Assembly (NCBI GenBank): GCA_027924585.1
Contig: BSBM01000711.1
Coordinates: 6,893,001 to 6,957,000, forward strand
Direction of reading: 5' to 3'
Length of the DNA: 64,000 bases
From: Larix kaempferi
Lineage: Eukaryota; Streptophyta; Pinopsida; Pinales; Pinaceae
Shown here: positions 32,683 to 43,529 of the stretch, piece by piece
How the letters are laid out: each line of letters begins with the position of its first letter
Numbering within the stretch: position 1 is the stretch's first letter
Notes under the pieces: generated by a model
The model's database searches: none
What the model was told of the DNA's origin: nothing
The model's input: only the letters and a program-made list of their open reading frames with translations
Program-made: the position numbers and the translations under genes

Positions 32683-32921
32683 TCCTGGACTCAAGCGAGA
32701 AGGCTTGAGGGGAAAACGATTTCCCGGACTCAAGCGAGAGGCTTGAGGGGAAAAAAAATAAAAAATTCCTAGCCTCAAGCAAGAAGGCTTGAGGGAAGAA
32801 GATAATTATTGGAATCAAGCAAGAAGGCTTGAGGGGAAAGAGAAAAGAGTTCCTAGTCTCAAGCGAGAAGGCTTGAGGGGAAAGAGAAAAGAGTTCTTGG
32901 ACTCCAGTGAGAGCTTGAGGT
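32683..32921 (+). repeat. Array of six hairpin-forming repeats (CTCAAGC...GCTTGAG)
   Basis: Each unit has the inverted repeat CTCAAGC - 5 or 6 bases - GCTTGAG followed by GGG(A)n. Copies lie near 32690, 32729, 32774, 32813, 32858 and 32901, spaced 38-45 bp; the last two or three share an AAAGAGAAAAGAGTTC spacer. Most arms are conserved although the spacers vary. Confidence 0.9.
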
Positions 32922-34169
32922 GGGGGAACAGTTTTTCCTAAAGCACAGAAACTACTGCATGATGTGTTGAGATGGCGCATCAAAAAGTGTTTCCTACTAT
33001 GCATATTTTATGGACGAGGTATGTGCATATGATTATGTTATGAACTTGTATACTTAAATTATGCAAAATTATGTTGAACTATGCATATGTTATGTATGTC
33101 ATGAGCATAGAGGAAGACTAAAGGTACATGGAAATAAGTGTCATGACGAGATTTTGGCAAATATTATTTTATCTCATGATTTACATGTATATAATGTATG
33201 ACTAACAAATATGCAGGGCAGGAAATTACAAAAAAAAAAAAAAAATCTTAGTAAGAAGATCAAACTCAAGAAGGATTGCCATAAAAAGGCCGCAACATGA
33301 CATTGCAAGGGAAAATGATTACTTATGTTCTAATTGATTTTTGGAAAAATCACATGTATGCATATATTTATGATAAGATGTTGGAAAACAACTTGTTTTG
33401 TTTGTGGAAAGTACATGTTTTGAGCAAGAGCAACTTGCGGAAAGCATGAAAGTTCAAAGTTTATAACAAGGCAAGTAAAATATTACAAAATGTTTTACAT
33501 ACAAAGGAATCCAAAAGTGGGAGACATGTTGTTGAAAAGAATGAACATCGAGGATGATGTTATACTTAAGGGGAGGAGGATGTAATATCCCCCTTTTGCA
33601 CCCATGCTATTTTTGTAAATGCAAATATGTATTGTATTGTTTCTGGTGAGGAGCTCAAGGCCAAGGCCCCACCAGTAAACATTGTAAGTAATGTGGTATG
33701 ACAATTCTAATTGGTAAGTTGGAAGACAAGTATAGGAAACTCGGGTCGCAATGTGACCTAACATTTCACGACATGAATTCTCTGAGGGGGGGGAGGTGAA
33801 TTGGCTTGGAAGCCAAGACCTTAGAAACACATGTTACCTTGGTACCGCAAGCACTTGAGTGAACGGTAACGTTCACCGTAGGTTACTTGAGTTGTTTTCT
33901 TTTTCTGTTAAGGGGACACTGAAGTTACCCTTAACCACCGAGAGTTAGTAAAAGCATCCTAGGACCTGATGCTTAGCACTAGGTTAATGTGTGTTAAAAG
34001 TTGTTAAGTAAATCTAATAAAATCCTATGGATGTCCTTGACATCATAGTCCTGGCAGGGGACGTCTAGGGTTTTCTTCTTTAAAACAACTATCTAGTACT
34101 TAGCATAAGCTAAGCTATTTATCACCTAAAAGACTAAGTGATGGTTACTTAGTGCCTCATAAGAATAGA

Positions 34170-34205
34170 AGAAATAAACACACACACATATATATATATA
34201 TTATC
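34170..34205. repeat. CA/TA dinucleotide microsatellite in E
   Basis: ACACACACA followed by ATATATATATATAT. Further TA runs occur near 34880, 35525, 35705 and 35865. Confidence 0.9.
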
Positions 34206-35299
34206 ACCTAGACAAACATTATTAGTATAATAATATATGTAATAGGTATCCATGATGCCTATATAGATTATTTATAATAATGCTTCATAATTATATTATA
34301 AATGAAAAGCATATATATGTATTAATGAAACATTGATTATATTAATACTTTGTAATTCTTTTATAGTACCTTTGAATGCATTAAATATATAATGCTATTA
34401 TATATAAGAATACCTACATAGTGATATTCTAAAAGAAGGGTAAATATTTATTATGATGTTACTAGGTTTATCCTAGACATTATTTTAAACAATAATCCTA
34501 TCATAAAGGCTTTGTTAATATTAAAAAGGAAGTTTTTTGTTTGGATAAAAGCAATATTTTATAAATATTATAAATCCTATAAATACTTTATAATGATATT
34601 GCAAAGAGAAAAATAATATTAATTTGGTAGAGGTAAGTATTACTATTTCAACTTGGTTTTAGGTATACGAGAAAGTTAAAATGGAATCAAAAGAAAGTAA
34701 TTCAATTAATAATGAAAAGTAAGTTTTTACATTGGTTGTAAGATTACCTTAACTTATGACTATTTACCAAAGTTACTTCGTGGAGAGTTGAGTAAAAAAT
34801 TATGTTAACTTATGGCTATTTTTACCATAAACAATGAGTGGTGAAAGTTAAAGACTTTTTATTATTTCTAGTTTATTATATTATATATATATATATATTT
34901 ATTGTGGGTGTTAGTAATTTGGGGAAGATGATTGGTTTATTATTTATATATATATCTTTTTATTAAACAAGTGTGGGCGTTAGTAATTTGGGGAAGATAG
35001 TTGGTTTATTTTATATATATATGAAATAAGTATGGGCGTTAGTAATTTGGGGAAGATGGCTCGTTATTATTTATCTTTTGTTAAATTACATGTGCGTTAT
35101 ACTTTAGGGTGGAGAGTATTTATTTCTTTTAAAATTACTGGTTGAAAGGAAAATTTACTGCTGGGTGGAAATGTGCATGGAGAGCATGCCTGGCAAGTAT
35201 CATTACTCCCATTATTGATGCCTTGGGATTACTCCAATTATTGATGCGTTGGGGAATATATCTATATATCTATTGTATATATAGATATGCTTGATCTGA

Positions 35300-37350
35300 T
35301 ATGAGGGGAGATGGATGCATGAGAGTATTACCTCCATTTTAATTGTTGTGTTGAGGTATCATTTATTTTGTGCTGCGTTGAAGCATTATTCCTATTGCCT
35401 GCATTGAGGTATCATTTCTTTTGTGTTGCATTGAAGCATTATTCCTGTTGACTGCGTTGAGGTCTCATTTCGTTTGTGCTGGGTTAAGAGCATTATTCCA
35501 GTGTATATGTTTTATACGATATCTATATATATATATATATTGATGTTGGATCATGCTATTTATTGTTGAATGCACAAATGTTGAAAGGTGGATATTTTGG
35601 GTTATGTTAGGATGGTTCTCATATACATTTATTGGTATGTTGGTTCAATTTTTTATTTTTTTTATTATTTTTTTTATTGATAGATTTTGGCATGTATCAT
35701 TTATATATATATATATGTCGGAGGTTATGTGCATGTTTTTAATTATTGACTGCACTGATGCAAAGGGAGAGGACGGCTCAAAGGAAGCCGATCCCTGTAA
35801 AAATTATATTTAATTAACTTGTAATAAAGTAGATGGTTGGGAGAGTAATCCCTGTGTGGTTTCATAAATATATATATATATGCTCTTTGTTGAGTGCGTT
35901 GAGGTATGGGGAGATCGAACCCCTGTAGATTATGATTTTATATATTACATATATAATGTGTTCTTTTGTTACAACACATAAGCGTGGAGAAGGGATGGCA
36001 ATAGAAGCCACATCCCTGTACATTTCTCCAAATGATATATGTTTTGTGTGTCATATCTTGGATATTCCCTACACCGAGTTGGGGAAAGACCCTTGCACGC
36101 CATGCATAGGATAAATCATTTATCTTTTCACTTTGTGTGTAGCCACGCAGAGATTGGGAGATTTATCCCTTTATTTCTTCTACTTCATATATTATATTCT
36201 ATGCTAAATGTCTTGGACATATAGCACAGAGCTTGGGGGGATCAATCCCCATATACTTCCATCTCATATTTTATTATACATGTTCCTTGGTTGGTTGCTA
36301 CATTGAGAATGGGAAACAAATCCCTGGAAGCTTATATTTTATTCTTTTCATTTATATACTTTTGTATGATGAATGTCTTTTGGGTTTCTTGTGCAATTTT
36401 TTATGAAAATAAATCACTAAATGCATTGTTCATATATTACATTATTGTCTTTTGGTTGTTGGCGCATATCCTATGGGAATAATATGTTCTATGATTGCAA
36501 TGTTAATGTCTTGGAAAAACTTTGGGGGAAGATTGAATTTATTGATTGCCACGAGAAGCTGGGACACCCCCATTCAAGGTTATTGATCCCAAGCTATTGA
36601 TCCCACACTGGTGTTTGGTTAGGGGTTTGCTTCCATCTGCTTATTTGCACAGAGCTTTGTGGAGGTTAATCCTCATTTCTTATATCATTTAACTATATGT
36701 TGGAATACTGCATATGTCTGGAGGAATCCCTGTTTGGTATTGATTTTACACATTTATATATATTGCTGCATGTTGAATGTAGATGTGTATGCGCAGAACC
36801 TCAAAGTAATCTCTGCATACTCATTTTATTAACAATTTTTATATATTGATTATGTTGGAATGTGTCTTTGTTATTGCGCAAAGGTGGAGAATGATCCTTG
36901 TTTGGTACTCGTTTTGTACCCTTGTTATGTACTTGTTTGGTACTCATTTTGCACCCTTGTTCCGTACTTGTTTGGTACTCATTTTGCATGCCATTATATA
37001 TGTATGCTCTTGTATTTCTATGCAATTGAGGGGAAAAAGGAATTCCTGTATTTATTTATTGATCTATTTATGTGCATTTGTCTATTGCACAGTTGCTTGG
37101 GAGATCAAGCCTTGTATACAGTCATTTGATAGTTTGTAGATTTAATACTTGCATTTGGATTAGGTAGATGCATGGATGATAAACCCTTTGTACATAGAAT
37201 GTATCATTGGTGTGTTTAATATATGCTAGTCCGGGTAGGCCAAACCCTCGACATATTTCTTGTATTATGTTATATTCATACCATAGAACCCACTGGGAAG
37301 GAAGGGAATCCCTTTTCACCTATTATAATGATTGGGTTGTGATCAGCCGA
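35300..37350 (+). repeat. Highly degenerate tandem array inside E
   Basis: A loose consensus recurs about every 100-150 bp: TGAATG(C), a GCrC/GTTGAGG element, GGGGAGAT(C)nAATCCCTGTA, then ATTTTATATAT. Instances are visible near 35770, 35900, 35985, 36150, 36230, 36300, 36660, 36720, 36890 and 37030. The best-kept part is the GG(A/G)-N-ATCCCTGTA phrase. Confidence 0.6.
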
Positions 37351-39301
37351 ATCCCTGTAATACCTCTGAGATAGAGGGTGGAATGTTCTGGAAAGTGCTC
37401 TCTATGAGAGGCTTCAGAAAGTAGAAAATATTGCACACATTGTGTCGTAAATTGTACTCTTCTATTGTTGATAAATAAAGATGCGACATTTCCTTGGTGG
37501 ATGTAGACCAAAGAGTTGGATGAACCACGTATACAGGTCTCCTTCTTATGTGTACTTGATGTGTTTTAATTTACTTGAGAATTGTGGTTTAAAATGGTTA
37601 GTGAGATTGAGTGAAGAATGTTAATTATCTATTGCGTAGTTTACATATAAGAAGATGGTTTACTTGTGGAGATTTAGATGGTATAATGATCACGAGGAAC
37701 GTTCGGTCCCTATTGTGTTGTTACGTACTAATTTGTTAAGACTGGATTACTAGGGATGTTTATATGAATGTGACTAATCATGCTTATTGTGTAAGTGTTA
37801 TGGAATGAGGTAAAGGTAATGATTGAACAAGTATTATATGCAATATCATTTGGACTTGAGTACATATATGACCTTGTATATAATATGACTAATACCTTTT
37901 GTTGATGTCGAGGAAAAAAATTGTACACCTCATTCCTTACAATGACAAAGTGAAGATATGGGTATGTGACACATAGGCCGCCATATGTCATCTTGCGAAC
38001 CCATTTGTCTTTCCTTGCTAACATTTAATTATGTTGTAAAAAAGTTGTTGAAGAATTCAGTACATGGCTTCAATGCAGCATGGGCAACCCAGAAATTCGT
38101 ATGGCAGGTATGGGATCTATTTTCTTGTACCACAAGTCACCCTACCTCATGGGAATGGATTTTTCCTCATTTCCATTCCATGGTTGAGGATCCCAGCACT
38201 AGTTTTCATCCATTACAAATTCCCAGCAGTGAGAAAAACCAGAAATCGCAACTTTGCAAGAATCCATGTTTTGAAGTGCCATAAACACCCATAATTTGAT
38301 ATTGATAGTGAAATCCAATGGGGGATCCATAGATATGAACCTTGGGGCGAATTTGAGAGTATTTGATACACTGAAATCCATTGGAAAACCCAATTTTTAC
38401 GGCCCTAAAATCAAGTGACGTGATTGAGTTATTGGATGACAGAATTGTGAGAAATCCAAGTGTGAATAACTGAGCAGAGGTTCGGTTTGCTTGATAAACC
38501 CAGTGAAGGCTAGAATCTTAAGGAATTAGTAGTTGGACCTTTCTATGCCCACCCTGAAGAGCACTGGAGGGAAGGGACTCCTAAGGGACTGTGTAGCAAA
38601 GAAGGGGACCTTCTTTGTGTTGGACGTGGTGGGTATTGTGGGTGCCATGACTATTGAGTTCATTTGAGATGCCTGTAGCTCTGTGGTTGAGCTCACTAGC
38701 TTAGTATTTTCCTCCTTTGTCTTTGGTATGCTTGATAAACCCAACTATGTGTTGGCTTAGCATAATTGTAGAGTGAAACCATGGCTGTGAGTGAGCCCAT
38801 TTATTTCCTCCTTAGTGGATACACAACCCAACTCGAGGGTGATCTCTCAGCTGAAAGAATATAGGTTGGACAAAGATATATGGTTGGGTGGAACGTTGCT
38901 CTCACATAGCCAGTTGTTTGGACAACTTCATATTCAAGATAAGTATTCTTGTGGTTTAATTCATATGCATTATGTGTCCTGCAATGTGTTAATTCTGAAT
39001 GTTAATTATTCATGTTAATGAGATGGAATGAATATCTTAATATGGTGGATACGAAGCTTGTGCATATCATAAGGATGGGATTGATTCTCTGTTTGTTGAT
39101 TCATCGTCTACTTGGGATAGATATGCTGATGCATTCTAGTATGTGTGTGTATTATTATGTTTTAATTCCGCTGTATAATTCAAGTATGCATTTTATTTAA
39201 ATGGAAAATATTTAGTCTTATGGCTTTGGGGAAAAATCAGACACCCCCATGTTACAGTCATGTTCATTCTGTGGTTTGGAATGATGGGAGGGGACGTGAC
39301 A

Positions 39302-39639
39302 GTGTGATACTCCTTAATATTTTTAGGATTGATTATTTTTGCATTAAAAGAACTAGTATGTAGTGACATAGATTTTCTATCTTTTAAACATTCTTTATCA
39401 GTCAAATCACATAGAATTTTTTTGGAGATGTTTATTCTAGATTTACATTGTAAAGTGTTTCAATTTATTAAAATTGATATGTCACATGTGAATGAGATGA
39501 AAAAGAATTAAATTTCCCTCTGCCCTGCATTGATTTGAGAAATTCACTGGAAAAGAGAATAGTAGGAAGTTGTCTTTGCTTTTGAAACTTTCTTTTTCAA
39601 TTGAAGTGTTGATCATATTTTGAAATTTCATATCTTATG
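39302..39639. other. Left flank of copia K, with first ~150-bp repeat monomer
   Basis: No coding sequence recognised. From 39526 it contains a monomer (TTTGAGAAATTCACTGG ... TTGAAACTTTC) that continues, across K, at 49232. Confidence 0.55.
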
Positions 39640-40247
39640 TGTTAGAAAAACAAGATGAAATAACAACAACATAAAATAAGATTAAAAAATAAAACACATA
39701 AACACAATACAAGAGAGACACCAATATATGTGGTTCACCCAATATGATCTATGTCCATGGATAAATTTCAAGTCATTTTATTATATCATCCAAAAAATGA
39801 AGGGATACAACCCACAACACATCCATTGCAACTTCCTCTTCACTCTCTCACAATCTCTCTCACACAATAACATAGATCTTTACAATACTACAACACAATA
39901 CACAATTGTATTACAATTCATTCCTTTTAAAGAGGGATTACAATGGAAAAATACCACGGGATACCCATTTCCCAATATCATGGGCCCGTAAATCACCCAT
40001 TATTGACCAAGTATTGAATATGAAATTACAATATATTACAAGGCATTTTTTCCAAAATTTTCGCTACAGGGGCGTTGCCCCTGAACCCCCGCTAGGGGGG
40101 TCCCAAAAGTAGTCATCGCCCCCCTTGGATCCCCCATGGTGACTATAGTGGGGGGGAATCCCCCCACACCCCTCTTTCATGGGATGGGATCTAAACATAG
40201 CTTAAATATGACCTCTGAATCAAGAATATTAGACTCCACAACTAGCA
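39640..40247 (-). repeat. Copia K 3' LTR (608 bp)
   Basis: Matches 48622-49231. It contains a strikingly C/G-run-rich island at about 40068-40175 with the perfect hairpin GGGGCGTTGCCCC, unlike the AT-rich remainder. Confidence 0.93.
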
Positions 40248-40263
40248 ATCTCCCACTTGGAGA
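40248..40263 (-). promoter_or_regulatory. Copia K polypurine tract
   Basis: The minus strand reads CTCCAAGTGGGAGAT immediately before the 3' LTR. Element I has CAAGTGGGAGAA in the same position. Confidence 0.85.
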
Positions 40264-40379
40264 TTGATCACAACAAATCCACTACTACTACATCTGTTGG
40301 ACTTTGCTCCAAACCTTAGACCTAGAAAATTTATCATATTCACCTTCATGCTTGAAATCCAATTGAAACTGATTAGGAA

Positions 40380-41095
40380 CTCAGTTTCTCTCTGTTTACT
40401 ACCTTTGTCAACATGTCTACAGGATTCTGGCTAGTGTGTATCTTTTCCAACTTCAACGGTTCATCTTCCAGAACATATTGTATGAAATGGTACTTGAGTT
40501 GTATATGTTTAGTCTTAAAATTGAAGGTTGAGTTATTTGCAAGATGAATGGAACCAGATTAATTTTTAGGGGCGAAATTTCACCAATTTGCTATTTTTGG
40601 GGATTTTTTTCAAAAACTAAATTCGCTATTTGGTCATTTTTAGTCTCTAATATTGCCTATATTTACATAAAATATGTTTTTTCTATCGTAATATTCACCA
40701 AAAATTACACATTTCAGTAGTAAATTTCATGTTTCATATTTAATATTCGCCTACCTATCTATAAACATGTTTTTTTCAATCCAAAATAATTGCCTATGAT
40801 ACTATACTTAAGTATAATATTAGAATCCTTAAAAATACCCTGAATGGAACTCTGGATGTCATTGTACATTCTGCTATTCTCCTTCTTATTGCCCAATTCC
40901 TCCATGAACCTTTGTATCCAAATCATCTCTTTATTATCCTATGTAGAAGCAACATACTCTTCTTTCATTGTTGAAAGTGCAACAACCTTTTGCAATTTTG
41001 AAATCCAACTTACTATTGTTCCACCTATAGTAAATACATACCTTGTGGTGCTCCTCTTGTTATCTTTATCACCTACCATACATGCATTAACATAT
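40380..41095 (-). pseudogene. Copia K RNase H and pol C-terminus (split by M)
   Basis: Upstream part on the minus strand has STTRYVFTIGGTIVSW, SKLQKVVALSTMKEEYVA. After the 286-bp insertion M it resumes with SIHLANNSTFNFKTKHIQLKYHFIQYV and HTSQNPVDMLTKVV, the standard copia RNase H ending. Several stops are present. Confidence 0.88.
40555..40840. mobile_element. Insertion M, 286 bp, with perfect 10-bp TSD
   Basis: Flanked by TGAATGGAAC at 40545-40554 and 40841-40850. Removing it with one TSD restores K's RNase H around SSIHLANNS. The ends (CAGATTAATTTTTAGGGG and, reverse-complemented, GGGTATTTTTAAGG) are only weakly alike. There is no poly-A tail and no ORF. A 9-11-bp TSD suits a Mutator-like MITE, but a SINE-like or other origin is possible. 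Confidence 0.8.
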
Positions 41096-41097
41096 CC

Positions 41098-42240
41098 CTA
41101 TAGAACTATTTCTGAAACTCCAAAACATAATGCATGGGTAGAAGTACCTCTCAAATACTTCAGAATCCACTTTACTACCTTCGAATGTTCTTTACTTGGA
41201 TTGTTCATATATCTTCTCACAACTCCCACTACATGTGCAATATTTGGTCTTGTGCACACCACGGCATACATCAAACTGCCAACTTCTGATGAATAGGGAA
41301 CCTTGGACATGTATTATATCTCTTCATGTGTCTTGGGACACATATCCTTAGTTTGAAATGCCTGGTCAAAGGTGTACTAACTAGTTTTGCACCCTACATT
41401 CTAAACCTATCCAAGACCTTTTTCTATGTAATCACCCTGATACAATGTCAATTTTCAATTTTTTCATGTCTCCTGTTATTCTCATACCAAGGATTTGCTT
41501 TGCAGCACCCAAATCGTTCATCGCAAATAAATTAGCTAATTTCCTTTTGAGCACATTTATATCCTGCATGTTAGAACCTGTAACAAGTATGCTATCCACA
41601 TACAATAAAAAGATAATATATGTTCCATTATCTAGACTCTTTAAATCAACACAGTGGTTAGAATGACATCTACTATAACTTTGTTATATCATAAACCTAT
41701 CAAATTTTAAATGCCACTACCTTGGAGCTTGCTTCAGGACATACAAGCTCTTCTTCAACCTACATCCTAAATTATCCGTCTCTTTGACCTCATACCCCTA
41801 TGGTTGCTGCATATAAATATATTCCTCCAAATCCCCATGGAGAAAGGTTGTTTTTACATCTAACTGTTCAAGATTCAAATCTTCTACCGCCACTAACTTA
41901 AAATAGTCCTACTTGAAGTCATTTTAACAACAAGAGAACATATTTCATAAAAATTTATACCTTTATTTTGTGCAAACCCCTTTACAACAAGTCTGGCCTT
42001 ATACCGCTTCTTTCCTCCATCTTCCTCCTTCAACTTGTAAACCCATTTATTCTACAATTCTCTTTTACCTGCATGCAACTGAACCAAATCCCAAGTCTGG
42101 TTTTTACCAATGAGTCCATCTCCTCATTCATTCCTTGCTCCCACTTCTTTCTAGTTTCCACTTGCATTGCTTCTTCAAAATATTCCAGTTCACCATAATC
42201 AGTCATCAATAAATAATATAGTGAAGGAGAGTATCATTCA
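41098..42240 (-). pseudogene. Copia K reverse transcriptase
   Basis: Minus strand: KARLVVKGFAQNKGINFYE, TILSLVAVEDLNLEQLDVKT, TFLHGDLEEYIYMQQP, then the catalytic box LLYVDSILVTG. The usual second Asp of YVDD is Ser here. Then come MNDLGAAKQILGMRI and the C-terminal PYSSEVGSLMYAVVCTRPNI. A frameshift lies between the last two, and stops are scattered. Confidence 0.9.
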
Positions 42241-42349
42241 GTGGGTATATTTAACCTGGTAGATCTTTTAACACTTGTAGGAGTTTGAGGCACTTGTTGT
42301 TGTTCTTGATTTTATGGCACATTTGGAGTTTCATTTTCTTTGATTTTAT

Positions 42350-43524
42350 CAAGCATTGTGTATTATGTGTTTTCATTTTCCTATTTTTTTCCTTGAAATT
42401 GATCTTTGTACATGACCTTTTTCATTGAATATTAAATCTCTACTCCTAATGATTTTGTGATTTTCAATAAAGGTACATTTCTTGGATTTAGCCTCAAGCT
42501 TTGTTCTATTTCCTTTATCAATATGGACAAATGCTTCACAACCAAAATTTATCATAAATGAGTAGTTTACCTTTTTACCTTTCCATTCCTCATTTGGAAT
42601 CCCACAATCCAAAGCGCTTGAAGGCACTTTGTTTATTAAGTAAAAAACAATATCTACAACATCTACCCCAAACTGTAAGGGAAACCCTGCATGCAATCTC
42701 ATACACCTTGCACGCTCCATGATTATTCTGTTCACCCTTTTTGACACACCATTTTCTTGTGGTGCTCCTGGAATAGTCCTCTCTCTACAAATCCCATGGT
42801 ATCAACAATAATTATCAAACTCCTTGCCGCAATATTCACCTCCATTATTAGATCTAAGACACTTTAACATTTTTCTTGTCCCATTCTCAACCAAATCTTT
42901 CCATTTCTTAAAAGTAGAAAAAACATCAAATTTATATCAAATACAATAAACCCAAGTTTTTCTAGTTGCATCATCAATAAAAGTAACATAATAATGAGAG
43001 CCACCAAGAGATTGTACCTAAGCTGGTCCCCATACATCTATATGCACAAGCTCTAACTTTTCACTCTTGTTTTGCTTCCCAATTCTAAGAAATATGACTC
43101 TCTTATGTTTTCCATAAACACAATTCTCACAAAATTCAAAACTTACCTGCTTTAAATCTGGCAGCAACTTCCTTGAGTGGAGAATCGACATCCCATTCTC
43201 ACTCATGTGGCCAATCCTATGATGCCACAATGTTGTATATGTTTATGTGGGAGCTACAAAGATAAAAGAATTAGTATGATAAGGGAATAAATATGGCATA
43301 CCTATCCTATCTCCTTTTTCTATTACCAGTTATCCTTTAGTGATATTCTACCATGTTTCTTCAAATGTAAATAAACAACTGCCATCTCCTAGCTTCCCTG
43401 TTGAGATCAGATTTCTTTTCATAACAAGAATATGCCTTACATATTTCAGCAACCATTCACCACCATTATTTAACTTTATCTATACCTTACCCATTCCAAC
43501 AATTTTACATGGTTCATCATCACC
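42350..43524 (-). pseudogene. Copia K integrase and GAG-pre-integrase
   Basis: Starts near 43524 at GDDEPCKIVGMGKV, the continuation of the protease region after insertion D. The zinc domain is LWHHRIGHMSENGM with CENCVYGKH. Catalytic residues: LVHIDVWGPA (Asp), CLRSNNGGEY (Asp to Asn: usual RSDNGGE), PQENGVSKRVNRIIMERAR (Glu position reads Ser). So two of three catalytic acids are lost. The C-terminal half continues to 42373. Confidence 0.9.
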
Positions 43525-43529
43525 CAATA

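Larger units (their letters stand above)
31936..33580. other. Repeat-rich region, probably internal 3' region upstream of LTR E
   Basis: No gene recognised. It contains a 53-bp tandem array, the hairpin array, and an oligo-A run near 33230. The last bases AAGGGGAGGAGGA form a polypurine tract directly before the TGTAATATCC start of E. That suggests the right part is the untranslated 3' end of a plus-strand element whose body is lost. Confidence 0.5.
33581..39301 (+). repeat. Putative giant LTR E (~5.7 kb)
   Basis: It begins TGTAATATCCCCC just after a polypurine tract and can be ended at GGGGACGTGACA, giving TG...CA termini like D (which also ends GTGACA). There is no TSD pair (GAGGA left, GTGTG right); for a 3' LTR none is expected on the left, so this does not decide. 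The interior is AT-rich, non-coding and repeat-laden. Alternatives are intergenic satellite-like DNA or a different right end. Confidence 0.45.

Noticed and set aside
32281-32921. Possible CRISPR-like array (regular repeats and spacers)
   Set aside because: The spacers are themselves similar and the context is a plant retrotransposon; no Cas genes.
32597-33004. 135-codon minus-strand ORF with repeating QAFSLE phrases
   Set aside because: Its repeats are the translation of the CTCAAGC/GCTTGAG hairpin array, so it is a by-product of the DNA repeat.
36846-37139. 97-codon ORF rich in repeated FGTHF-like phrases in E
   Set aside because: Produced by local TTTGGTACTCATTTTGCA repeats; no sign of a gene.
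33581-39301. E as a complete solo LTR with TSD
   Set aside because: Flanking five-mers GAGGA and GTGTG do not match; a 3' LTR or other repeat is equally possible.
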